NCBI RefSeq assembly: GCF_043290135.1 | Contig: NC_134701.1 | Span: forward strand, 100,394,702-100,458,701 | DNA from: Rhipicephalus microplus | Taxonomy: Eukaryota; Arthropoda; Arachnida; Ixodida; Ixodidae | DNA length: 64,000 nucleotides | Reading direction: 5' to 3' | In this document: piece after piece, positions 35,961 to 47,000 of the stretch | Layout: every line of letters starts with the position of its first letter | Position numbering within the stretch: the first letter of the stretch is position 1 | Position numbers and translations under genes: made by a program | The notes under the pieces: generated by a model | Told to the model about the DNA's origin: nothing | Database searches by the model: none | What the model saw: only the letters and a program-made list of their open reading frames with translations

Positions 35961-36328
35961 GCTAGGCGTGAGGGCCAGGGGGCCTCAGCGAGGACGAGGT
36001 GGTCGACGGCGACCATAACAGGGCCAGGGAGGCCCCCGAGTGCGGCTGCAGCAGGACCAGGACGGCAGTTGCAGCACCAGCAGGCAGCAGGCAGGACCAA
36101 GCAGCAGGCACGACCAGACGGCAAAGCAGCCGGTCCTGGGGCAGCTGGACCAAGGCAGCAAGACCAGGGCAGCAACACCAAGGCAGCAGGCAGCAGGAGG
36201 CGGCCGAATCCGTGTAACAGCAGTGGACAAGGGGTGGGTAGGAGCGATGGAGAAAGACTCCGCTATAACCGAGTGGGTATACGTTTGCCTCTACGAAGAT
36301 CAGGGAGTGCAGGGCGGTCAAGCCACTC
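35961..36328 (-). promoter_or_regulatory. 5' leader of the RLE LINE with GCAG-rich simple repeat
   Basis: GC-rich sequence between the U2-like head and the zinc-finger frame. From about 36040 to 36205 it is a cryptic repeat of CAGCAG/ACCAGG-like units, which makes open but low-complexity frames in all registers (Cys/Leu-rich on minus, Gln/Ala-rich on plus). I do not call protein from these. Confidence 0.55.
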
Positions 36329-36383
36329 TGATCTTAGCCAAAAGGCCGAGAAGCCATTATAAGCCAGAAGGCCGAGAAGCGAT
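36329..36383 (-). ncRNA. U2 snRNA 5'-end fragments, partial tandem copy, fused to the RLE LINE
   Basis: On the minus strand 36357-36329 reads as the first about 29 bases of U2 snRNA (GGCTTCTCGGCCTTTTGGCT within it), differing from the canonical start by one base (ATGG for ATCG). Immediately upstream, 36383-36359 holds a second copy of the U2 start (ATCGCTTCTCGGCC) that is cut after about 22 bases and has one internal change. After the GATCA of the inner copy, U2 similarity stops and the LINE leader begins. It is not a functional U2 gene. It fits either insertion of a U2-targeting LINE or 5' template switching to U2 RNA. Confidence 0.82.
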
Positions 36384-36665
36384 TATAATAGCCACTATAT
36401 ACATGTAAGTACACTAAGATATAGGAGCATATAGCCTAATAAGTACCCTGTAATGGATATAAGTTCTCGCATGTATGGCAGTAGAAAGCCGTATAGGTGC
36501 CTTATATTACTATAAATTCACTCATATTCCGGAGTATATTGCCATATATACACCAATTTATATAACTATATATATTCACATATGGCCATATGTTACCTAA
36601 TATGTCGCCTCATTTCATCATATAAGGCCTTAAATAAAACATGTATTGGCCATATCTGGCCTTTT
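36384..36665. repeat. AT-rich repeat with short palindromic motifs, second copy
   Basis: Same character as 7365-7560: many ATATGGCCATAT, AAGGCCTTA and TATAAG/CTTATA variants. It lies directly upstream of the U2-like fragments and so flanks the 5' end of the RLE LINE. Confidence 0.5.
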
Positions 36666-37860
36666 CGTAAGGGCGGCCAGACAGATTATCGATGCAGTTT
36701 TCCATAACGTGGGGAACCCTCTACGACTCTAAACGGTCTTTAGAGTTAAACTTCATGTATTGGAGTCCAAACGCGTAGTGATACAGATACGGCTCAGTAG
36801 CGGTTTACGCCCTTCAGCAGTCCAGCGAGGACGCCGCCGTGGTCGGAGTGGGCCGAGGTCGGAGGAAGCCGCTGTATTCGGGAATGGGAGCGAAACCTTG
36901 GGCTCACTTCGCTCTCGGTAGCTGACGTCATCTGCGGCACTGTCTTCTGCTCGAATGCAAGAAGTAGGCCTTGCCAGGAACTCGCCAATCACCTCAGTGG
37001 TTGAATAATCAGAAAGACCCGATGAATGCTGTCGCCGGCTAGGTGAATGCGTTGACGCCCGGGTACCCGCACTTGGTGAGTTCGGATGCCGCACCTTAGC
37101 CGCGTTATGTTTGTTGCCTGTACGCACTGGCGCGTACCCACTCTGGTGGACTGGCCATGAGAGCTTGTAGTAGCCTATATGTGATACACCAATTGTGAGC
37201 CTATTATTATAAAAACAAAAAGAATATAAGATTAGCTTTCACAAATAAAAATAATAATAAAATAAAGATGAAAAATAAAAACGGCAGGCTATTAATGAAT
37301 CAGGAAAATTAAATTCGGAGTAGACCAGGCAGTTTAGTATACCCCACCAGATCAAAATCAAATCAGTGTGTGACATTCATTCACATTTTTAATCGATATC
37401 ACAATAACTCGGGAAGAATAACTTCACCCAGGCGTTATATTGACATGCGTTTATAATCCTGAATAGAATTGCATACCGCAACAAATACGTTTCCGTAGCA
37501 ATGTGCGAAGCCAGAGGTGCCGAAACTAATACCTTTATCTGCAGCTAAGTTTAAACCTGCTGTAGAAAATAAAATATAGAGAAGTATTTTCCTAATTATT
37601 GATGAGTTACAACATGACATGAAGTAAAGCTCAATTGTTTCTGTTTCTTTGCACTTTAGATATCGCAAGACCAGCTCTGTGTCAGTAAAATAATATATTG
37701 TTGACACGACATTGAAATATGGTTACAATATTTTTAACTTTCTAGATTGACTCCACTGTTGTTTCCAGAGATATTTCGGGTGCTGATAGTCTGTTAATTT
37801 AGTAATATTTTCCATCATAGCATTAAAAATAGCTAATTTTTTCATATCTGATTGATACTA
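36666..37860. other. No recognisable gene; 124-codon open frame of unknown nature
   Basis: A minus-strand open frame at 36753-37127 is Ser/Arg/Pro-rich and less AT-rich than its surroundings; I recognise no domain. From 37140 on the sequence is AT-rich with nothing supported. Confidence 0.4.
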
Positions 37861-39830
37861 TGTATTCTATTTCTGGGAGACCAAAATCAGAGGACCATTT
37901 AGCAAAACTTGGGAAAATGGTTCGGTCATTTCATCCAACTGTATGCCACAGTGACCTGGGACCCATACTGACATCAGTAGTTTCAGTGGAAGTAGAACTA
38001 ATGTGCACTCTGTCAGAACAAATCTTGAATTTTTCGAAGCTGTGAGGGCAGTACACATCGAAATCAAATCTGCAGTTATGACAGCACTGACTTCGTTTGA
38101 AAGCAGTTTTCAAAGGGCCATATCAATTGCCAAGAGCTCAGCTTCTAACACGAGAGTAAAGTGTGGCGGTGTTAGTTGGAATGACCAACAAATTAAGGTA
38201 ATCAGAGGTTATTTCTACTGCTACCTTTTCATTATTCACAGAATCGTCTGTAGCTATAGTGTTCTTTGTTTCTGCATAAACTATGAAGTCTTCTATGCTG
38301 TTATTCAAAAACATAAAAGATTTGAACTTAGATTAAGGGGTGATTTCTTCATATTCAATCGTTTTAATCTGAGTCAGAGCATTTGTTTCAATTACCTATA
38401 TGATGTCCACCTTTATGCTTTCAAATTTTTCTTCCTACAAAAAATAGTCTAGGAAGTAAGAAAGCGGGGTCATTGAGCGAGGAAGAAGACATGAGAGTCA
38501 TTATTTATAAGCATACTCAGATCGTCTTGCCGATAAGCTTCCTGATACGAGCTTCCTGATACATTAGATTATTAGCAACGTACTTGGAAGTTTAACACAC
38601 AAACGTAGCGCTTCTCGCTCCAACAGACCTAAAGGTTTTGTTTCTTACGCAAGACAACCCGAAAATGATATGCACGAAAATTTCAGTATGGGCCTCATGT
38701 ATCTTTTGTATATCAATAATAAAGTTTGTTTACAAAACCCGTATTTCCTGTTGCTAAACCTGCGCAATAGGCTGAAGATCTTTGTGCTTTTGTCGCGATA
38801 TGTGAGGGATCCAGTTAGGTTTCTTATTACAAATAATGTTCAAATATTTGATGAACTCCACTTATGAAATCGATTCATGCTTATATAGTGCGAAAAACCT
38901 AAAAGAATCAGCTAGTGTAAACACCAGGAAAGCACTTTTACTTTTGTTTAGAGGGTGTTAAATTGACTGCAGCTAAATTTCGAGGAAAGTTTTGTAGGAA
39001 AAAAGAAATGGCACTATATGCAGCGAAAAACATGAAATCGTCTGCATAAATGTAGACGTTGAGATCTCGTTCAATAGGAATAGAGCTTATTGTAACATTG
39101 AATAATAGCGCAGATAGACAGCTCCTAATGAACTCCTCGTTGCTGTTTGAATTCAAATGAGCAGCATCCATTTTTCGCAAAAAATATTTTTTTATTTTAT
39201 AAACTCTGCTACCCACTAAACAACATATCACGGGAAGTTTAACTCCTGTAAGACATTTGAAGAAATTGGGCGCTCGACGCTGTCATAAGTGTGGCAGTTT
39301 TGAATAGTTGGTAAGAGACGAGGACAGTTATAGCGCAAGAACAGAACAACCACGCAGAGACACGAAGGGCACGAAGGACGCGCTCGTGTCCGTCGTGTTT
39401 TTCTTGTTCCTGCGTCGTCGCTCTGTTCTCACGCTGTAACTATCGGCTGTCATAAGCTTTAGCAATGTCTAGTGTTACTATCCTCTGCACTATTTTTCAG
39501 GCAAGCTGCATTCGGCTCTCTAAATCGGCATCTGCACACCAAATTGAACAGTCACTACGAAAACCAATTTAGTTTGGCTTGAATAATAGCTTGTCAGCCA
39601 TTCAAACACTCATTCTCCCACTTAAAATTCTCTCTATAAGTTTAATCTTGTGAGATGTTAGGGAGATGGGCCTTATGATGTGGATGTTAAAGCATGACCC
39701 TTGTTTTCTTAAAAGGAACTACTCTGGCTATTTTCCAGTCATGAGGCATCAAGGCATTGCTAAAGGAATAGTTTATAAGACTGAGGACGTCACCAGATAA
39801 TAATTGCAAATAAAAGTTAAATAAATAAAA
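37861..39830 (-). pseudogene. Decayed RNase H-type LINE ORF2
   Basis: Remnants in the right order on the minus strand. Near 39740: MPHDWKIARVVPFKKTRVML. At 39440-39490 and 39265-39289: TLDIAKAYDSVE (motif A, split by an insertion). At 39020-39130: CLSALLFNVTISSIP and YIYADDFMFF (catalytic YADD). At 37900-37960: VWVPGHCGIQLDEMTE, the RNase H VPGH motif. Many frameshifts and stops. The RNase H after the reverse transcriptase places it with the I superfamily. It is more decayed than the I LINE at 27.4-33.3 kb and much more AT-rich. Confidence 0.72.
39290..39445. mobile_element. 156-bp fold-back insertion with 11-bp TSD inside the decayed LINE
   Basis: The direct repeat GCTGTCATAAG at 39279-39289 and 39446-39456 flanks this block. 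Removing the block and one repeat restores the LINE reading KAYDSVERP, which proves insertion. The block is partly self-complementary: AGTTATAGCGCAAGAACAGA (from 39319) pairs imperfectly with CTCTGTTCTCACGCTGTAACTA (39421-39442). It has no coding capacity. A short non-autonomous fold-back element or a SINE-like unit would fit; an 11-bp duplication is in the range of LINE-driven insertion. Confidence 0.78.
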
Positions 39831-41780
39831 ATTGCCACCCTTCTCGCAATATTTTTGAGAGGTACCTATTCTAATTGGTGCAATAGAGAGGTCAGGCTAT
39901 TCGCCTCGTGCTCTTGTAGGCTTCTCTCCAATTCTGCTTACCACAGTGCATATAACACGTGCCTAAAATGGTCGCAAGTGCAGTTGTTCCCGTGTACCCA
40001 TTTTGCTAATAAAAAACAAACTTGCAGCTTCCTCTGCCACAGCCCTTCAATAAATGAAGAGCAGACACGGCTCCCCCAATCAATTCATTGAACCCTTCAT
40101 GAACATAATCACTAGACACTGCAGTACTGAGCGAATGAGAGTGATTAAGGGCTCGATTGATGACGTCGTGATGACCGAACCATTAGAATCCATTGACGTC
40201 AAGCTCTGCTACATGTTTGTTACCACGGAAATATCTCACTACATGTTTAGACTGTGCGTTAAAATCAGATAAATGTAACCTAGATATAGGGCACCGTAAC
40301 ATGATAATTTCCATGTGCCTAAAACCCTGCAGTTTCATACTCTGTCCATTCGCGTCATTCATTTTTCTGTTTTTGTTTCGCAGAATTACTGCCTCCATGT
40401 CTCACTTTTGTAACTCATCAACTTTCACATGTCTAGCTGCTTACCAAAGATTTAACCTGAATTAGTACTTGGAGCAGCACGATTCTGTGTAGTGTGCCCA
40501 CGAAATTTTTAAATTATTACTTACCTAACAACAACATAAACACCAGCATGACACTAAGCTTTGAAAAAGGTATCCAAGTTTTGTTCAGGTGGCCTCTCAC
40601 AAGAAAAAATACTTCTGATGTAGGTTGTTGTTACTACAGGTTTCAGAACCAAACTTATGTACCATCCTAAGAGCTGCATTTACTATAACAGTCTAGTTTG
40701 CTTTTGTATTTTCTCTTTCTTTGAAAGCCTCTCGTAATACCCTCAGACATTGTGCACTTTAGGCACGCTTTTGATACCGTTCAAGCAAGTTTTTTTCAAA
40801 CAATTGACTTATCCTACTGCCAACTAAATTATTTTTCGTAGTACTTCAGGGGCAGCATGCTAGTGCTCGTGTTGATGCCGCAAATGTACAGCTGTCAGCA
40901 AGTTCAACTCGATCACCCCTCAGCGTGTCATGTTACAGTTTAATGGACGCCAACGCCAGGTGGCATTGGGTTCTGCTGCCGAGATGTTATCTATGTGTTT
41001 GCACATGCCGTCTGAGCATATTGAAGTATTCCGGCAGCAACAACAACGAGCGCTTCGAAGAAGACATCGGTCTAAACAGTCCAGGTCACGGAGCTGAGTG
41101 TTCGAGCGAGGGTTGAAGAATGGTTTACATAATTGCTTAAAAATATACTCATATTGCATACTTGTTCGATGGCTTTACCTTTTTGAGGCTGCGCCCAGGC
41201 GAAGGTGTTCTTGTGTTTGTGAAGTGTAGGTATGAGTCCTTCAAATTAATTTGTACGTAATATGCATCCACATACTGCTCCCCACAGTTTCCTGGTGATT
41301 TTACAACTATAGCAGTTTACTTCTTTAAAATTGAGTACAAAGCAGTGATATGCCATTACCAGCTGTTTAGGATTTCAAGTGAAAGTAAGACGTTTTAAAC
41401 AGAAGTATTTAGTTCAGTTTTTCATGGAAACGAGAAAAATGCGTGTTCGCTCACAAAAAGAGTTGCACAAGAAATGCACCTATCGGTGTCTATTGTTTCG
41501 CTATCGAGATTCTTGGAGCAGAAACCAGAGATCCCAAAGGCCCTGAAAGCCGAGCATGTATCGCTGCGTTATTTCTGTCGTTCAAGGTAGCTGTGGCGTA
41601 TCATGCTTTTTTATTATAAAATTTGTTCCGCTGGCGTTATATGATAGCATTTTGGCACTCAAATAAGGTGTCGGCTGCAGAGAATGTAAGTAATGACAAA
41701 TGCATAGGAAATGAGACTTCTAAAAGTAACACCAGAACGCAATAAAATGCGAAAGGCACGCAATATGACTTTTAGTAACG
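39831..41780. other. AT-rich stretch without recognisable feature
   Basis: Possibly more of the decayed LINE up to about 40400, but I could not identify endonuclease motifs. The interval 40900-41120 is less AT-rich; I recognise nothing in it. Confidence 0.4.
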
Positions 41781-41874
41781 TTTTGAAACTTAAATTATTA
41801 TGCCCCAAAAGCGCTGTAGCAATCGAAAAGCAGACGAATCAGTTCTTTTGTAGATTCCAAAAGAAACAAAAAAA

Positions 41875-42210
41875 TCAAAATCCTGTACTGGAGCAGAAGG
41901 CCATGATTGCGATAATAATGGCGAAAACGCCGGCAAGCAGATACCCTGTATAAAAAATGGCCGTGCTTTTATCATATTGCAGAGCAGTTTCTGAATGGTG
42001 AGACGGCAGCCAGACGTTGTTCGCCAGACAGCCACACTGTGCCTCACAGTCTTCCAGATCTTTAGATGTTCTACACAAAGACAGGTACTGCCCCTTATAT
42101 TGAGAAAGTTTTGATATTCTGGTGAACTGGGAGACCACTTAGCCAATTATTTTCACTCGCAGCCCAAAGATAGTGCTGGCAACTCTCTTCGAGGGAGTAG
42201 AGGCTTGTCC
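41875..42210 (-). pseudogene. Unidentified protein-like segment with a C-terminal membrane helix
   Basis: From 42138 to the stop at 41875 one minus-strand frame reads a Cys-rich part (SLCRTSKDLEDCEAQCGC) then YDKSTAIFYTGYLLAGVF followed by a strongly hydrophobic run and a TGA. The frame continues upstream past a single TAA (about 42137-42139) to an ATG at 42210 (MGQASTPSKRVASTIFGLRV). It reads like the terminal exon, or processed relic, of a membrane protein. I cannot name a family. A splice acceptor before KGQYLSLC is conceivable (TTTCTCAATATAAG). This is the most host-gene-like segment in the window, but it rests on appearance only. Confidence 0.3.
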
Positions 42211-42449
42211 CATATTTCACTCTCTTTTTAGGAGTGCTGGTACTCTGACTGAACGTGAGTGAACGACCTCCCTCGCCTGAATACAGTGACGCTTCTGAAA
42301 TAGAGCTCGAACACCTTCTGCGGAAGTTGCGCTACACTCTCACAGACTTTTACAATCTGGTAGAGCTTGAGTGCATCAACTCCCTCCATTAGTAGAAGCA
42401 CTCCAGCTGCGCTATGGGACAAACGTTTGAAAAAAAGAAACAAAATAAC

Positions 42450-43995
42450 AAATTATATCGAGCATTTCGTAAAACCATTTGGCCGCATAAATTGATTCAA
42501 CCTTACGTCACATATGCAGGACCAATATCAGCATACACATTATAATATTACGCAACTCAGCAAACAACAACCCTGAACATATACCTCTCACGCTACGGAC
42601 AACCATTCACAAAGCAACCGGTAATTATACGCATGATGTCTAGCACCCTTCTAGTGCAGGTGGCGCTACATTTCTTGTTACGCGTTTCGAAGAGCAAGCA
42701 TACAACTAGCACGCGTAACTATCTGGTGATCGTTAGGCACTCTGTAGCACGTCAACTTTTTATTATAAAACTACGTGACATACAACGCCTTATTCAATAC
42801 TAAATTCCAATTATGAGCTGGTATTCTGTTATATCGGCTCAATGAGTCGAATTCGCTTGTGCTTAACCTGAGAGATGTACTCAGGCGCTTGCAAACACAG
42901 TTTGAACGATCTGTTAGAAGTGCTGGCCGAAAAATATAATATGAACGTTATGATCCGGCATCCGCTCCGACTTGCGATGCCGCAATTTGTACTAGTACAC
43001 CAGAAAAACAACGCTGCTTGGCAAAACCACAACTCCAACGCGTCTCTCGCATTCCTTATAGTCTTGCTTACCTAGTCTACATTTTAATACGACAATGAGA
43101 GGCTTGCGGATTGCTCAAACGTCAACCTTCGCGAGCCACACGTGCTGAGATCGGTCCAAGTAAATGTGACCTATACAGCTCCCAGCGAATGTAGGCCTAG
43201 CTTACCGGCCTAGTCCGTCATACATGCCATCGGCGCTTCCTGGTTTTAATAATATGCTACGCCGAAGGCGGAGAATGACTGTCTAGTAGACCCTTGCCAT
43301 CGGCTAACTTGAATGAGCCATTGTTTCTTGCGTTTGGTGTGCGCACAAGGAGCGATGAGCATCGATGCGACACCCTTTCAGCCTGCGGCACAGCACACAC
43401 GGGCCACCGCCGACAGCCACCGGGCACACTCGCCGGCACTTCGCTGACTCATACGTGGAAACACAGGCTTATCGTTTGGTGCGCGTTCATAAAGTAACAC
43501 GATAACACACTTTGATGCACATGCAATTTGGTTTTTAGCTATCAGCTAAATAGTTCCAGCTATCGTTTTACAGATGCAAATGAGTACACTCTAACACGGC
43601 CGCTGTACTATGGCATATCGTCGCTTTCACAACGAAAATACACCTAATTCAATCAACTACGCGCGTGCTTATCGAGCATTACAGTCGATATAAAACTTGC
43701 GTGCACGTCGACCAGCAGAAGAAGCAAGTAACGGCTATTGAACTCGGCACTAAATCATCTGCCCCAGTTTCTCGGCAATTTTTGTATATTTTCTTTCCGA
43801 TGTTGTCAACTCTGAAAGAAACTTGACGTCTTGTCATTAGTGGCATGTAATGCGTGGATGCCAGTAGTCCCCATACCATAAAGACGCAAGGTTTAGTGAA
43901 AAACAAAAATCGCGAGTGTGTTAAAACTACGACCCAAGGAGCGGAGAGGCGTGTTTTCTTTCAACTAGTTTTGTTTACAAGGTAGTGAGCGTCGC
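42450..43995. other. No recognisable feature
   Basis: AT-rich, with a more GC-rich patch at about 43290-43450 carrying short open frames on both strands and no domain I recognise. Confidence 0.45.
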
Positions 43996-43997
43996 AC

Positions 43998-44090
43998 AAC
44001 GTGGCATTGTGGTAAAGTAACCACCTCGTCATACTTGGGTGATGAATTCGAACCCCACTGCAGAAGCTCCTTCTACTGTTTTTTTACAAT
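43998..44090 (+). repeat. tRNA-like sequence followed by a T run
   Basis: TGGCATTGTGGTAAAGT (44002-44018) resembles a polymerase III A box and GAATTCGAACCCC (44044-44056) a B box, at tRNA-like spacing; a run of seven T follows at about 44081. I could not fold it into a complete tRNA with a good acceptor stem, so a tRNA-derived SINE head or tRNA pseudogene is more likely than a working tRNA gene. Confidence 0.35.
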
Positions 44091-44099
44091 ATCTGCTGA

Positions 44100-47000
44100 G
44101 ATTTACCTTGTCTAGTTGCAATTTGTTTATGCGGTAAACTAAATTTTGACGATGCTTTAGATGTTGCCGCTGTTTCTTGCTTCAATGTTGTTGAAAGTGG
44201 CGCTTTGGGTACTACAAACATTCACGATCACACAAGCAAGATTTAGTTATCACTGAAAGGTATCCTATTACTTGACGAATTAAACTTACATCAGAGCGCC
44301 TATGCTCACAGGCGTTTCGTTACGAGACAGTTATACTGTTTTGCGACGTCGGTAGTAACATGCAAGCGCTACATTGTACTCCGTCAGCAAGAACGGAGTG
44401 CCAGACCCATTCACGCCTCTTCGGTACAATAGTTGCGTAGATTGGGAACTCCACTTGAGTAGCAGAGAGACGCAGTCTCTTTTACTCTGCATTCAACGAA
44501 AGAGTACCTTCCACGGCCAATTGTGCCCTACTCACCCACGGAGTTAAAGAACTCTGGAGAGAGCAACACAGTACCTCTGCTCTTGCAATACCCCCTCAGA
44601 TTTTTTGAGTGTTGGTCACCAAGGCCAGAAGCGTCAAAGAAGCATTCAGTTAAGAAAATTTGTCAGATAGCGTGATGGCGTGCGTGACGGCGAGTAGAAG
44701 TGCACTTTTTAATATTATTATTGTAACCACAAGCCTTCTCAGGATGAACAGCGTCTCATTGTAAACGAAAGATTCGATTAAAAAAACATATGTACGCCAA
44801 TATGTGCAGTGAACGCACAATCTTTCTTTCTGTAAAGAGAATACGGGTGTTTGTCGAATCATATATAATGTTTATAGACAGGCATTGTATTTACATCATA
44901 CGCTCATTTTAAGGAAGTTCTGAATGCACAACAACGATCGGCAAGCTTCTTGGCTACGTTGTAATGTCAATGCTTTCGAAAGTGAAAACAGCGTGAGTAA
45001 CAAAAGCCGCAGCGTTTCAAAGCTCTCACCTGACATTCTGCTACACGCCTATTTGCTGTAACACGTATCGACTGTTACTCAATTACAGCTGACTGTCCAA
45101 AAACAAAAGCTAAGGTTGTAGATCGGTGCTTGCATTAAAATCGAAGTCCCGCTTCCATTCGTCGATGGTGTTTGTGAGCACGTTCATGGCCAACATCTCA
45201 ATAATGGTTTAGTTGTGTTGTTTTCCTTTACATCATTGATTTCATTTGAATGAACTATGTATGCAGTTCGTACACCAGAGTTGCCCCGATGATACCTTAA
45301 TGCCTCATATATTACGAATGTTTTATCAGCTTACTTTTTTGGCAGCACACTAGAGTTTTGCAGGTCTTATGATTGATGAAAAAAATGTATAGATTGCCTC
45401 AGTGATATATATCACAGAGGTAATTTTAAGTAGGGGACGGCTGCGTTCCCCCAAAGTTATAACGAAGCGTATTTTTTTTGTTACTGCGAGAAAATGGCTA
45501 TTTTTTATATGTCTTGAAAAAATTGTTTTTGCCAGTTTTCAAAGTACTCAAGCACACATTACTGAATGGCAAAATTTCAACAATGAAAGGCTTTTTACAG
45601 CAATGATCAGTTTTTGAGTAACAAAAATAATCTCGGATTGAAAATAAATGTCGAATACAAGAAATGTTTATTTTCCAGCTGGTAAACAGGGCAATACAAA
45701 CCTAATAAATGCAGAAATATCCAAAACAAAGGAAATCCTATACATACATTTTGAAAATAAATGACCCAAGAACAGTATAAAAATAACAAAATTAGTACAA
45801 AATGTTTCTAATCATATAGAAAAAGAAAATGTGAACCGAAGTGCTGCTTCATAGCTCGTGCCATGCGGTGAAACATTGCTTGTTTTTTCGTGAGACACAA
45901 GTGAACTCGTACAATTTTTTCAGTAAATTAAAGTTTTTATTTCTTCAATAGAAACCTGCAGATGTTTCACTATATATGGACGCTTTTGATGGGAATAAAC
46001 CTTTTATAATCCACAGGTGCGATGAGCTTAACTATTCTTTTTCTAGCGCCACCACTTTCAGTGAGCCACTTCGCTCCTAATAGGGCGGCGTCTCAATATA
46101 TTCATCCCAGCAGTGTTCGTTGCATTTTTCACGGCCTAAGAAGAAAAAAAAATACAGCATATTTGCGGAGTGAATGACGATGACTGGAGCAAAGTGTCTG
46201 TCCGTGCTTTAGTCTATGCGTCCACCTGTCTGTGGCTCCATCTGTCCATCCATGCACACCACACCCCAGTGACGTGAGGATCTCGCACGTAACCAGAGTA
46301 GTTAAAAGGTTGTGCGCAAAGTTCAGCAGCAGCGTAATTGCGGCAGAGGAGGCGATGAGACTGCAAACAAAACAAAGCCCTGAACAGCTGCGGATACCTC
46401 TGGTTGACGCAAGACATAGTCGCCATAAAAATTGAAGCTGAGGTACAGTGATCCTCGTACTCTATACTCATCCTCATTCATTTAAGGTTTGGTTTCAAGA
46501 CAGTTTTGAGCAGTGCATGTGTTTTTGCGGCGCAGGTGCGGACTAATGCGTGCCTGATGACTACACCATAGGATCAACTAGTGGCACTAGATGCGGCCCT
46601 TTGTTTGATATAACAATGCAAGCGAAACCAAAGAAGCTGGAAATTGGCTTCAGAAATCCTTCAGAAATCTTTTTTAATATATTTTTTCTCACTCCTAGCG
46701 GCAGCTTTCTCCTCAACAGCTAACAAAAAATAATGGCCAATATTTCTGTCCAATGCTGTCAGATTGTGAAGCTACCACCCTAATTTTGCATTTGACTAGC
46801 AAAAGTCATTTTAATTACATAACTTTGATTCTACTGTAGCATAAGCACAAGGGCCGCGCCCTTCTGTGGAGTTAGCCATCAATGCACATTTTGTCAACAA
46901 CGCACACACATTCGTTTGCGCAAAGGTCTGCCAAAACCACTGTTTTATCAAAACGGGCAAACTAAATTTGATTCTGAATGTTAAGTGGCTGAACTTACAA

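Noticed and set aside
36329..36383. Functional U2 snRNA gene
   Set aside because: Only the first about 29 bases are present; the branch-point-pairing and Sm-site regions are absent.
35962..36408. Overlapping Gln/Ala-rich and Cys/Leu-rich frames on both strands
   Set aside because: They come from the GCAG-rich simple repeat in the LINE leader, open in all registers.
36753..37127. 124-codon Ser/Arg-rich frame as a host gene
   Set aside because: No domain, no start context and no splice evidence; composition alone is not enough.
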